Shown in pieces: positions 1 to 6,566 of a stretch of DNA of 6,592 nt. A program made the translations under genes and the position numbers. Every line of letters begins with the position of its first letter. The first letter of the stretch is position 1. Origin of the DNA: QHWK01 sp035315685. Its GTDB lineage: Bacteria; Acidobacteriota; Vicinamibacteria; Vicinamibacterales; CAVVIG01. The stretch spans positions 1 to 6,592 of the forward strand of contig DATFXR010000551.1 of NCBI GenBank assembly GCA_035315685.1, read 5' to 3'. The notes below the pieces were generated by a model that did no database searches, was not told where the DNA came from, and was given only the letters and a program-made list of their open reading frames with translations.

Positions 1-714
1 GAGCCGCTCGCGACGATCGAGTGCCCGGCGCCGATCACCGTGAGCAACGATCCTGGCAAATGCAATGCGGTTGTCGCGTTCGCGCCGAAGGTCGACGGCA
101 TGTGCCCGGGCGTCACCGCGGTGTCGACGCCGCCGTCGGGCACGGCGTTCGGCGTCGGGACGAACAACGTCACCGCATACGCGCAGTGGCAGAACGTTCA
201 ATCGCCCGCCTGCATGTTCAGCGTCACCGTCAAGGATGTCGAGGGCCCGCAGATTTCGTGCCCGGCGCCGATGACGGTGGATGCGACCGGTCCGCAGGGC
301 GCCACAGTCTCATTCGCGCCTGTCGCGACGGACAACTGTTCGGCCACCGTGGCATCCGCACCCGCGTCTGGGAGCATGTTCGCGATCGGCACGACGCCGG
401 TCAACAGTACAGCGCAGGACCCGTCCGGCAACGGCGCGTCGTGCAGCTTCACGGTTCACGTGAAGGGCGCTGCGGAACAACTCGGCGATCTGATCACGGC
501 CGTCACAGGCATGAGCATGAAAGACGGCACGAGGAACGGCCTGCTGGCCAAGCTGAACGCGGCGCTCGCCGATCTCGCGACCAGCGGCGCATGCGGACCG
601 CTGGGCGCGTTCATCAACCTCGTGCAGGCACACCAGGGCAAGGACATCGCCGCAGGCGATGGCGCCGCCCTTATTGCGAAAGCCACGCAGATCCGAACCG
701 TGCTTGGGTGCTGA
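1..714 (+). CDS. Secreted HYR-repeat protein with FIMAH-like C-terminal domain (5'-truncated by the window)
   Basis: The frame is open from the first base, so the gene begins upstream; 237 residues are visible, ending at TGA 712-714. Two immunoglobulin-like HYR repeats are seen at about residues 6-78 and 85-155. Each opens with a Cys-Pro-Ala-Pro strand and closes with a Cys-x-Phe-(S/T)-Val-(T/H)-Val strand; the second has the typical ATDNC and DPSGN turns. Residues 159-237 are predicted helical (LLAKLNAALADL, then LGAFINLVQAHQGK, ending in a Gly-Cys terminus) and resemble the FIMAH-type C-terminal domain that often follows HYR or other beta-sandwich repeats in secreted bacterial proteins. HYR domains are adhesion-type modules, so the protein is probably a large extracellular or surface protein; its enzymatic part, if any, lies outside the window. 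Several Cys residues suit an exported protein. A GTG at 40 is in frame but is inside the first repeat and is not the real start. The domain call is secure, the overall function unknown. Confidence 0.85.
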   Translation, partial: EPLATIECPAPITVSNDPGKCNAVVAFAPKVDGMCPGVTAVSTPPSGTAFGVGTNNVTAYAQWQNVQSPACMFSVTVKDVEGPQISCPAPMTVDATGPQGATVSFAPVATDNCSATVASAPASGSMFAIGTTPVNSTAQDPSGNGASCSFTVHVKGAAEQLGDLITAVTGMSMKDGTRNGLLAKLNAALADLATSGACGPLGAFINLVQAHQGKDIAAGDGAALIAKATQIRTVLGC

Positions 715-726
715 TTCGACGGTCGT

Positions 727-762
727 ACGTCGCGCGAGCCTTCTCCACGGCTCGCGCGACGT
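727..762 (+). terminator. Perfect 14-bp stem-loop after the HYR gene
   Basis: Bases 727-740 are exactly complementary to 749-762, with an 8-base loop (TTCTCCAC). The stem is very GC-rich and begins 12 bases after the stop codon of the HYR-repeat gene. No T-tract follows, so it is not a canonical intrinsic terminator. Its place immediately after a stop suggests transcript-end formation or 3'-end protection. Confidence 0.55.
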
Positions 763-982
763 GTCGGCAGGAAAACATGTGCACGCTGCGGGGCCGGTCA
801 CGAGTGATCGACAACGCGTACGGGATTTACCTCAAGTCCGGCGACCACTCGGCAGGCGATCCCTGCCCTGGCGGCGATCATGCGGGAACAGCCGATGCCG
901 CGTGGCCCCTCCTGGCCACCGATCATTCTTCCTATCATCCAACGCCTTTGTGGTCTGATCGAGCGTCACCACAATTTCACCC

Positions 983-988
983 AGGAGA
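983..988 (+). promoter_or_regulatory. Ribosome binding site of the NmrA-like pseudogene
   Basis: AGGAGA lies 7 bases before the ATG at 996. This sets the start of the NmrA-like reading frame and excludes the longer in-frame extension that runs back to about position 21 across the HYR gene. The 5' end of this broken gene is therefore intact. Confidence 0.7.
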
Positions 989-995
989 CGCGACG

Positions 996-1295
996 ATGAT
1001 CACGATCATGGGAGCGACCGGTCACACCGGGCGGGCGATCGCGGAGATCCTGCTGGGCTACGGAGAGAAGGTCCGCGTGCTCTCGCGCACCGAGAGGCAT
1101 CTGGAACCGCTGATGCAGTGCGGCGCCGAGCCGGCGGTCGGCGACGCGACGGACCAGGCATATCTGATCAATGCGTTCCGCGGAGCCGACGCGGTGTACG
1201 TGCTCATTCCGCCGAACATGACGGCGTTCGACTTCCGCGCCTATCAGCCTATCAGGACAAAATCGGCGAACGGCCCGACGACGTGCAGGCGCTGA
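996..1295 (+). pseudogene. NmrA-like NAD(P)-binding oxidoreductase, frameshifted and truncated
   Basis: The first 84 or so residues are a clear atypical short-chain dehydrogenase of the NmrA/NAD(P)H-binding type. The Rossmann motif GATGHTG is at residues 6-12 after the first beta strand (MITIM), followed by an Arg-bearing second strand (VRVLSR), GDATD, and the strand VYVLIPPNM. At residue 85 the frame changes because CCTATCAG is duplicated (1240-1255). Removing one copy restores the family-like stretch FRAYQDKIGE, which reads to 1270. With the duplication, the frame stops at TGA 1293-1295, giving 99 residues against roughly 280-300 for the family. After 1270 no frame resembles the rest of an NmrA protein, so a deletion probably followed or accompanied the frameshift. 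The substrate-binding part is missing, so no working enzyme is expected. The ATG is supported by AGGAGA 7 bases upstream. An intact short protein is possible but unlikely. Confidence 0.8.
1240..1255 (+). repeat. 8-bp exact tandem duplication causing the frameshift
   Basis: CCTATCAG occurs twice in direct succession (1240-1247 and 1248-1255) inside the NmrA-like reading frame. Eight is not a multiple of three, so the frame is shifted. Deleting either copy rejoins family-typical sequence on both sides (FRAYQ to DKIGE), which points to replication slippage as the inactivating event. Confidence 0.85.
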
Positions 1296-1298
1296 TGA

Positions 1299-1556
1299 CA
1301 GCAGACCGACGGCGTCTGTCAGCGCGCGGCCGCGGGCGTGTTCTCGCCGCTCGCGCTCTTCCCCGCCGGGCCGCCCGCAACCTTGATGTCGTCACCTGGC
1401 GGCGCGGGTGCGGTGCACGTGTCGGCTGCCATCAACAATCCGTTCCTGCCGGATGACGCGAAAACCGACCTGGTGACTCGTGTCATTGACGTTCTCCCGC
1501 CGGGGACCCCGACGATCGAGCTTCGGACGCCATGCTACGCGTTCGAAGTCAAGTAG
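1299..1556 (+). pseudogene. Orphan C-terminal coding fragment of unrecognised family
   Basis: Immediately after two consecutive stops (1293-1298), the same frame is open again to TAG 1554-1556, about 85 codons. The last 50 residues (from VHVSAAINNPF, through a Pro-rich PPGTPT, to a Cys-Tyr-Ala-Phe-Glu-Val-Lys end) have strong G/C at third codon positions and a varied, globular amino-acid composition, unlike the Arg-rich translations of other frames. I do not recognise the family. Possible internal starts are GTG 1338, TTG 1383 and ATG 1386; none has a convincing ribosome binding site. The most economical reading is that a deletion joined the NmrA-like 5' fragment to the 3' end of another gene. 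It could instead be a short hypothetical gene starting at 1338 or 1386. Confidence 0.4.
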
Positions 1557-2149
1557 CGCGGTGGTGAATGGGTCTTCGGCTCGTCTCCGCAGGCACACCC
1601 GTTAATCCGCGCTGTCGACGGGGGAAGGGCGAAGGGCTGGCTCGGGACCGCGAAGAGTTCCGTTAACCGCGAGACGGCCCTAATCTTTCCTATGTCCACT
1701 CGGTAGGCTTTGCGTAATCTTCGACTCGCGTCGTAACACGCAGTGCGTGTCGGCCTTGGCGTCCGGATCATTATGCGTCGTCGCTGTGAGTCGCGTGGCG
1801 GTGCATTCTCGAAAGAGTTGGCGTCGGACTCTTTAGGGTCTTGCTCGTCGCTCTGGACTCAAGAACAATGGGGGCAAGTCGCCGGAGGTGGCACGCCGGC
1901 TCATCCCGAGCAGATCCGGCCGCGGATGGACGCGCACGCGCAGCTCTCAGCGCGGTCTGCGAGCCACCCACTCGACATGGACGCCTTCAGAATCGGCTCG
2001 ACAAAGCGTCGAGTGAGGTGACATTCCCGGAGCGCGAAGGCGGGACGCGTGTGGGCGGCTGTCCCATCGGCCCTCCCATCCACGGCGCCCGAATCCGAGA
2101 AAGGCGCTGAACGAGCGGCAGACGCCGGTTCATGGGGAGCGGGAGGACG
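1557..2149. other. Long gene-free stretch upstream of the GH16-like/sensor operon
   Basis: Nearly 600 bases hold no reading frame I can defend on either strand. The open frames here (for example + strand 1743-2021 and 1841-2110, and the - strand frame ending at 1901) give Arg/Ser/Ala-rich translations without domains and lack good ribosome binding sites. The part around 1655-1740 is richer in A/T than its surroundings (CTAATCTTTCC, TTTGCGTAATC), as expected for a promoter region, but I see no convincing -35/-10 pair. A 15-bp dyad lies at 1736-1750. Bases 1969-1976 are complementary to 2008-2015 (CACTCGAC/GTCGAGTG), and an internal CTCGAC copy lies at 1997-2002. The stretch may be promoter plus long leader, or remnants continuing the decay seen just upstream. 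Confidence 0.5.
1736..1750. repeat. Short perfect dyad (possible operator)
   Basis: ACACGCA-G-TGCGTGT is a 7-bp perfect inverted repeat around one central base, in the non-coding leader about 400 bases before the GH16-like gene. It has operator-like size and symmetry, but one such dyad is expected by chance roughly every 16 kb, so a chance occurrence in this window is quite possible. Confidence 0.25.
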
Positions 2150-3241
2150 ATGGCTGGTCACATGACGCGCAAATCGCGGTTGCGTCTCGCAGTCGTTCAA
2201 GCCGCGTTGTTCGCGGCTGGTCCTGTGGCGACGGCCTGCCATGTCGTTTCCTCGAACGCTGAACCCATCATCGAGTTCACTGAAGTGCCTCCAGCGGACG
2301 AAGGCGGCCCTGAGAAGCTTGCCCCAATCGCAGGGCGTGTCAGAGGCGCTCGCGCGAATCAGCGGATCGTGTTGTTCGCGCTGAGCGCGGGCAAGTGGTG
2401 GGTGCAACCGTTCAGAACTCGGCCCTTTACGACTATAGAGCGCGACTTATCCTGGAAGAGCGCCGTCCATCTCGGCACCGAGTACGCTGCGTTGCTCGTC
2501 GAACCCGGCTACCGCCCGCCGGTGACGGCTGACTCGCTCCCGCAACGCGACGGCGCCGTCGTCGCCGTTTCGACGACCAAGGGTTCGGGCACCTGGGTAC
2601 CGCCCCCGCTGAAACGACTCACGTTCAGCGGATACGACTGGGAAATTCGTCAGAGTCCTAACGAGCGATTCGGTCAAAACGACTATGATGCGCGCAATGC
2701 GTGGGTCGACGACAGTGGCCATCTGCACCTGACGCTCACTCAGCGCGACGGCCAATGGACGAGCGCGGAGATGCGACTCCTGCGCAGCCTCGGGTACGGC
2801 ACGTACGCGTTCGACCTACGTGACACTTCGCAACTCGATCCCGCGGCGGTATTCAGTATGTCTACCTGGTCTCCCGCCGTCGAACAAAACCATCGCGAGA
2901 TGGACGTTGACATCAGCCGTTGGGGCGATCCGGGCAACAAGAACGCTGAGTTCGCGGTGCAGCCGGACCATGCGGCGTCGAACGTTTTCCGGTTCACGGC
3001 CCCGTCTGGCCGGCTCACGTATTCGCTGAGGTGGGAGCCCGGACAGGCGTCGTTCAAGGCTCTTCACCCGATCGGTTCGACGCGCGGCGGCTCGACCGTG
3101 GCGGAACAGCAGTTCACGGCCGGCGTTCCAGCTGCCGGCGGCGAGCACGTCCACTTCGCCCTGATCTACGTTCGCAGGTCTCCGAGCCCGCCCGCCAAAG
3201 ACGTCGAGGTCGTGGTTGAGAAGTTCATGTATCTGCCCTAG
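2150..3241 (+). CDS. Exported GH16-like (concanavalin A-like fold) protein with altered catalytic motif
   Basis: Numbering is from the ATG at 2150 (363 residues). An Arg/Lys-rich start (TRKSRLRL) and a hydrophobic stretch end in VATAC, so it is exported and Cys30 could be lipid-modified. Residues about 40-145 form a beta-rich module with KWWVQPF and the EYAALLVEPGYRPP segment; I recall such modules in acidobacterial proteins beside two-component-like sensors. From about 155 on the sequence resembles glycoside hydrolase family 16 and related jelly-roll proteins: WEIR strand, then AWVDDSGHLHLTL, SLGYGTYAFDLRD, and the active-site strand. The classic ExDxE motif reads E250-M-D252-V-D254, followed by ISRWGDP. 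The nucleophile and middle Asp are kept, but the acid/base Glu is Asp, which may weaken hydrolysis or leave a binding protein. Starts: ATG 2150 has GGAGG at 2142-2146 (3 bases away) and GGGGAG at 2134-2139 (10 bases); ATG 2132 and 2162 are alternatives. The last 26 bases overlap the sensor gene, implying joint translation. It may bind or cut a polysaccharide; the substrate cannot be read from the sequence. Confidence 0.75.
   Translation: MAGHMTRKSRLRLAVVQAALFAAGPVATACHVVSSNAEPIIEFTEVPPADEGGPEKLAPIAGRVRGARANQRIVLFALSAGKWWVQPFRTRPFTTIERDLSWKSAVHLGTEYAALLVEPGYRPPVTADSLPQRDGAVVAVSTTKGSGTWVPPPLKRLTFSGYDWEIRQSPNERFGQNDYDARNAWVDDSGHLHLTLTQRDGQWTSAEMRLLRSLGYGTYAFDLRDTSQLDPAAVFSMSTWSPAVEQNHREMDVDISRWGDPGNKNAEFAVQPDHAASNVFRFTAPSGRLTYSLRWEPGQASFKALHPIGSTRGGSTVAEQQFTAGVPAAGGEHVHFALIYVRRSPSPPAKDVEVVVEKFMYLP
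3206..3209 (+). promoter_or_regulatory. Ribosome binding site that decides the TTG start of the sensor gene
   Basis: GAGG lies 6 bases before the TTG at 3216, inside the end of the upstream coding region. The next candidate, GTG 3261, has only a GAGG one base away and would remove the Arg residues that precede the signal-peptide core. No ATG occurs in this frame near the N-terminus. TTG 3216 is therefore the best start, and reinitiation from the upstream gene is likely. Confidence 0.6.
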
Positions 3242-6200
3242 CGCGCGCGCAACGCGAGGTGTGGCCGCTGGACTTCTCGCCGCGATCGCCGCCTCGTGTG
3301 CCATCGCGACACTCTCCGCACTGGATCGGGACCGCGCGCTGCCACAGTACATCCGCGATCGATGGGACGGCAGTACCGGTTTTCAGGGCGGCCCCGTGTA
3401 TGCGATCTCCCAGACTGTCGATGGTTATCTCTGGATCGCGGCCGAGAAAGGACTGGTCCGCTTCGACGGCCTGAGCTTTCGCCTCTTCCAACCGACGGAG
3501 CCTGCAACCGGAGGCGATGCCGTCGCGCTGCAAATTACGCCGTCACCCGACGGCACGTTGTGGGCGCGGCTGCGTCGAGCCGACTTCGTACATTATCGCA
3601 ACGGGGCGTACGAGCATGTCTTCAGCGCGCCGGGTTCTCCGACGTTGATGAGCACGGCAATGTCGCCTGGGAACGACGGCGCGATTGTCGTCGCCGACCA
3701 GAACCGCGGAGTCTTTCTCGCACGCGAGGCTCGCTTCGACACGATCGTGCCCAAGGAAGCGCTGCCGCGATCCTTTGTACTCTCAGTCGCCCAAACGCAG
3801 AACGGCGACATCTGGCTCGGAACACGCGACACCGGTTTGGTTCGCGTACGCGGACGTCAGGTGGTACCGGTGACGGATGGGTTGCCCGACCAGAAGGTCA
3901 ACTGCCTTGTGGCGGGCGGCCGTGATCAATTGTGGGTCGGCACCGACAATGGCGTTGCCCGATGGGATGGAAATCGTGTAACGCACGCCGGTCTGCCGGC
4001 GGGGCTCGCTGGGGTGCGCGTGACGGCCATGATCACGGATCGCGATGCGAACCTCTGGGTCGGAACCGCCGACCGCCTGCTGCGAGTGAGCACGCGCGGA
4101 TTGGTGTCACTCGATCGGTCGACGCCTGGGTCTGGTGTGACAGCTCTGTTCGAGGATCGGGACGGCAACTTGTGGATCGGCACGCAAAAAGGGATCGAGC
4201 GATGGCGCGACGGCGCGTTCACCACCTATCCGGAAGTGAACACGGCCACTGCTGGCGATGCCGGACCGATCTTCCTCGACGCGACCGAACGCGTGTGGTT
4301 CGCGCCCTCGAGCGGCGGTCTGAACTGGCTTCGCGACGGGCACGTCGAACGCGTCACGAGCGCGAGCCTCGGCGGCGACGTGGTCTACTCGCTCGACGGC
4401 AACGGGAACGATTTGTGGATCGGCAGACAGCGCGGCGGGCTGACTCATCTCCAGACCCACGGCGACGCCGTTACGACCGAAACCTTCACGCAGACGAACG
4501 GCCTGGCACAAGACAACGTGTACGCCGTGTATCGCAGCCGCGACGGCGCGGTATGGGCCGGGACGCTAAGCGGTGGTGTCAGTCGGATCAAGGACGGTGT
4601 GTTCACGACCTATACCACTGCTCAGGGACTGGCGTCGAACACCGTCGCGTCCATACTCGAGGCGGCCGATGGCACGATGTGGTTCGCGACCCCCAACGGG
4701 GCGAGCGCGCGGTCGGCCACCGGCTGGCGGCGTTACTCGACGGCAGACGGCCTGCCGTCGGACGACGTGAACACACTGTTCGAGGACTCGGTACATGACG
4801 TCTGGATCGGAACTGCTGCCGGTGTCGCGATGGTGCGCGACGGCCAGGTGCAGTCGGGCCTGCAGCTTCCCGAATCGCTGCGCGCCTCGATCCTCGGCAT
4901 CGTCGAGGACTCGACTGGCTGGATGTGGATTGCGAGCGCTGATCGCGTGCTGCGCGTCGACCGCGAGCGGCTCCTGCATGGGTCACGCGATGACAGCGCG
5001 GTGCGCGAATACGGAGCCGCCGACGGCCTGCGTGGAATCGAGGGCGTGAAGCGTCACCGGAGCCTTGCGGCGGATTCACACGGGCGCATCTGGCTGTCGA
5101 CCAGCGGCGGGCTGGCAATGGTCGACCCGGTTCGCCTCGCCGGCCGGAGCGCGGCGGCTCTCGTGCACGTGGAGGGTGTCTCGGCCGATGGCAGCCCCGT
5201 GAACCTAGCAGGCGAGGTCAGAATTCCGCCCCGCCGCCAGCGCGTCACCTTGGCGTTCACGGCGTTGAGCTTATCGGTGGCCGAACGTGTCAGGTTCCGA
5301 TATCGGCTCGACGGGTTCGATCGGGACTGGAGCGAGCCGGTGGCCGCGCGGCAGGCCGTGTACACGAATTTGGGTCCGGGCGCCTACCGATTCCGTGTGA
5401 TCGCCTCGAACAGCGACGGCATCTGGAACAGCGCCGAAGCGGCATTGCGCTTCACGGTCGCACCGGCCTTGTGGCAGACAATGTGGTTCCGTGCGGCGTC
5501 AGTGATCGCGGTTGCTGCGCTGCTTTGGGCCGGGCATCAAGTCCGTCTCCGGCAAATCGCCCGCAGGTTCGAGGCGCTCCAGTTCGAGCGCGACTTCGAG
5601 CTCGCAGCCCGCATCCAGGCCAATCTCTTTCCCGCCGCGCTGCCCGTCGTTGCCGGATACGACATCGCCGCTCGGAACCGTCCGGCCCGCCGCTGCGGCG
5701 GCGACTACTATGACGTCCTGCCGCACGGCGCCGGCGGATCGCGCCTCTTGTTATGTGTCGCGGACGTATCTGGCAAAGGGATGGCTGCGGCACTGCTCAT
5801 GAGCCATACCCAAGCCACGCTACGGGCGCTCGTCGGTCAAAACAGGTCGCTGCCGGTACTGGCGACGCAGGCGAGTGATCTCCTGTTCGCCGTCACCGCA
5901 ACCGAGCGGTACGTGACGGCGGCCCTGGTCGACATCGATCCATCTGTGGGCTCCGGTCGCTTCGTGAGCGCCGGACACGTCGACGGCCTGCTGATGAGAG
6001 CAAGTGGCGAGGTAGTTCAGCTAGCGTCGACTGGTACGCCGCTCGGGCTTTTTTCCCCCGGTTTGCCCTACGACGAGAGGATCATCTCAATCGAGCCGGG
6101 AGATTGTCTCGTGCTGTTCTCGGATGGTGTCACGGACGCACAAAACGCGGCAGGCGAGGAGTTCGGGAGCGAGCGGCTTCTCGACATCATCGAGGGCTCG

Positions 6201-6512
6201 CGAACGCAGCCTGCGGCCATCGTCGTCGACCGCGTGTTCGAAGCGATCGACACGTTCGCGTCAGGCGCGGCGCAGTTCGACGACATCACGATTATGTTGC
6301 TGCAACGCCGACCAACTTCACGCCCGAGTGCGAGGCAGTCGCAGCGCGTCGAGTGCTGCTCGTCCGCCATGATTCCGCAAGACCGATCTCTGCCGAAGGT
6401 GAAAGGGCGACGGGCTGATCCGGACGCTCGTGGCGAACGTGCGCCGTTTCGCGCGAGCCCGACCGGTCAACCAAGTGTCCGCTCCTTGTCACATTTGTTT
6501 GTATTTGTTTAG
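3216..6512 (+). CDS. Two-component-regulator-type propeller sensor with Y_Y_Y domain and SpoIIE/PP2C serine phosphatase output
   Basis: This 1098-residue membrane protein has, in order: a signal peptide or N-terminal anchor (core about 16-35, after Arg2, Arg11 and Arg14); 14 propeller repeats between about 60 and 640 with the LW(I/V)GT...GL.R..G signature (for example 70-85, 197-213, 237-252, 317-333, 444-461, 623-638), enough for two seven-bladed propellers; a Y_Y_Y beta-sandwich at about 650-750 (FRYRLDGFDRDWSE, YTNLGPGAYRFRV); a transmembrane helix at about 756-774; a helical linker (ELAARIQANLFP); and a SpoIIE/PP2C phosphatase at about 815-1030. The phosphatase metal ligands look intact: GGDYYD (D830), VADVSGKG (D850), SAGH (918-921), FSDGVTD (D970) and FDDIT (D1023). 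This phosphatase family dephosphorylates Ser/Thr on anti-sigma antagonists, so the inferred role is periplasmic sensing with partner-switching output; no partner gene is in view. The TTG start overlaps the GH16-like gene by 26 bp. The last 66 residues (from 1033) show no domain, look unlike coding sequence, and may reflect a lost stop codon. Confidence 0.9.
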   Translation: MRSSCICPSARATRGVAAGLLAAIAASCAIATLSALDRDRALPQYIRDRWDGSTGFQGGPVYAISQTVDGYLWIAAEKGLVRFDGLSFRLFQPTEPATGGDAVALQITPSPDGTLWARLRRADFVHYRNGAYEHVFSAPGSPTLMSTAMSPGNDGAIVVADQNRGVFLAREARFDTIVPKEALPRSFVLSVAQTQNGDIWLGTRDTGLVRVRGRQVVPVTDGLPDQKVNCLVAGGRDQLWVGTDNGVARWDGNRVTHAGLPAGLAGVRVTAMITDRDANLWVGTADRLLRVSTRGLVSLDRSTPGSGVTALFEDRDGNLWIGTQKGIERWRDGAFTTYPEVNTATAGDAGPIFLDATERVWFAPSSGGLNWLRDGHVERVTSASLGGDVVYSLDGNGNDLWIGRQRGGLTHLQTHGDAVTTETFTQTNGLAQDNVYAVYRSRDGAVWAGTLSGGVSRIKDGVFTTYTTAQGLASNTVASILEAADGTMWFATPNGASARSATGWRRYSTADGLPSDDVNTLFEDSVHDVWIGTAAGVAMVRDGQVQSGLQLPESLRASILGIVEDSTGWMWIASADRVLRVDRERLLHGSRDDSAVREYGAADGLRGIEGVKRHRSLAADSHGRIWLSTSGGLAMVDPVRLAGRSAAALVHVEGVSADGSPVNLAGEVRIPPRRQRVTLAFTALSLSVAERVRFRYRLDGFDRDWSEPVAARQAVYTNLGPGAYRFRVIASNSDGIWNSAEAALRFTVAPALWQTMWFRAASVIAVAALLWAGHQVRLRQIARRFEALQFERDFELAARIQANLFPAALPVVAGYDIAARNRPARRCGGDYYDVLPHGAGGSRLLLCVADVSGKGMAAALLMSHTQATLRALVGQNRSLPVLATQASDLLFAVTATERYVTAALVDIDPSVGSGRFVSAGHVDGLLMRASGEVVQLASTGTPLGLFSPGLPYDERIISIEPGDCLVLFSDGVTDAQNAAGEEFGSERLLDIIEGSRTQPAAIVVDRVFEAIDTFASGAAQFDDITIMLLQRRPTSRPSARQSQRVECCSSAMIPQDRSLPKVKGRRADPDARGERAPFRASPTGQPSVRSLSHLFVFV

Positions 6513-6543
6513 CAGGTGATTCTACCGGACGGTCAGCTGACGT

Positions 6544-6566
6544 TCGGGCAGCGCGTCGCTGCCTGA
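6544..6566 (+). terminator. Stem-loop downstream of the sensor gene
   Basis: Bases 6544-6553 pair with 6557-6566 around a CGT loop (core GGCAGCG/CGCTGCC plus one G-T and two further pairs). It begins 31 bases after the sensor stop codon. No T-tract follows it, but a T-rich run ends just before it at 6510. It may help end the operon transcript. The rest of 6513-6592 shows only a 16-codon open stretch in the sensor frame (GTG 6516 to TGA 6564-6566), too short to call. Confidence 0.4.

Noticed and set aside
310..801. Minus-strand open frame of about 160 codons
   Set aside because: It lies opposite the HYR gene and the stem-loop, has no recognisable domain, and its Arg/Ala-rich composition is typical of a shadow frame in GC-rich DNA.
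933..938. TATCAT as a -10 box for the NmrA-like gene
   Set aside because: No acceptable -35 element lies at the right distance; the best match upstream is poor and about 15 bases away.
21..995. Long + strand open frame running into the NmrA-like frame
   Set aside because: Its translation is Arg/His-rich and overlaps the real HYR-repeat frame. The true start of the downstream frame is ATG 996 with its own ribosome binding site.
996..1009. ATGATC-AC-GATCAT dyad on the start codon of the NmrA-like gene
   Set aside because: The sequence is accounted for by the coding of the conserved first strand (MITIM), so a separate operator role is not supported.
1901..2407. Minus-strand open frame of about 170 codons in the leader and GH16-like 5' end
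   Set aside because: No domain, low-complexity Arg/Ala/Ser composition, and it overlaps a well-supported gene.
3932..4798. 288-codon + strand frame inside the sensor gene
   Set aside because: Out-of-frame shadow of the propeller repeats; extremely Arg-rich with no domain.
3399..5130. Repeated DNA within the sensor gene as a possible CRISPR or tandem array
   Set aside because: The periodicity is at protein level (propeller blades); the DNA copies are divergent and unevenly spaced.
6341..6558. GCAGCGCGTCG at 6341-6351 and again at 6548-6558 as attachment-site-like direct repeats
   Set aside because: Only 11 bases, strongly GC-biased, and no integrase or mobile gene nearby.
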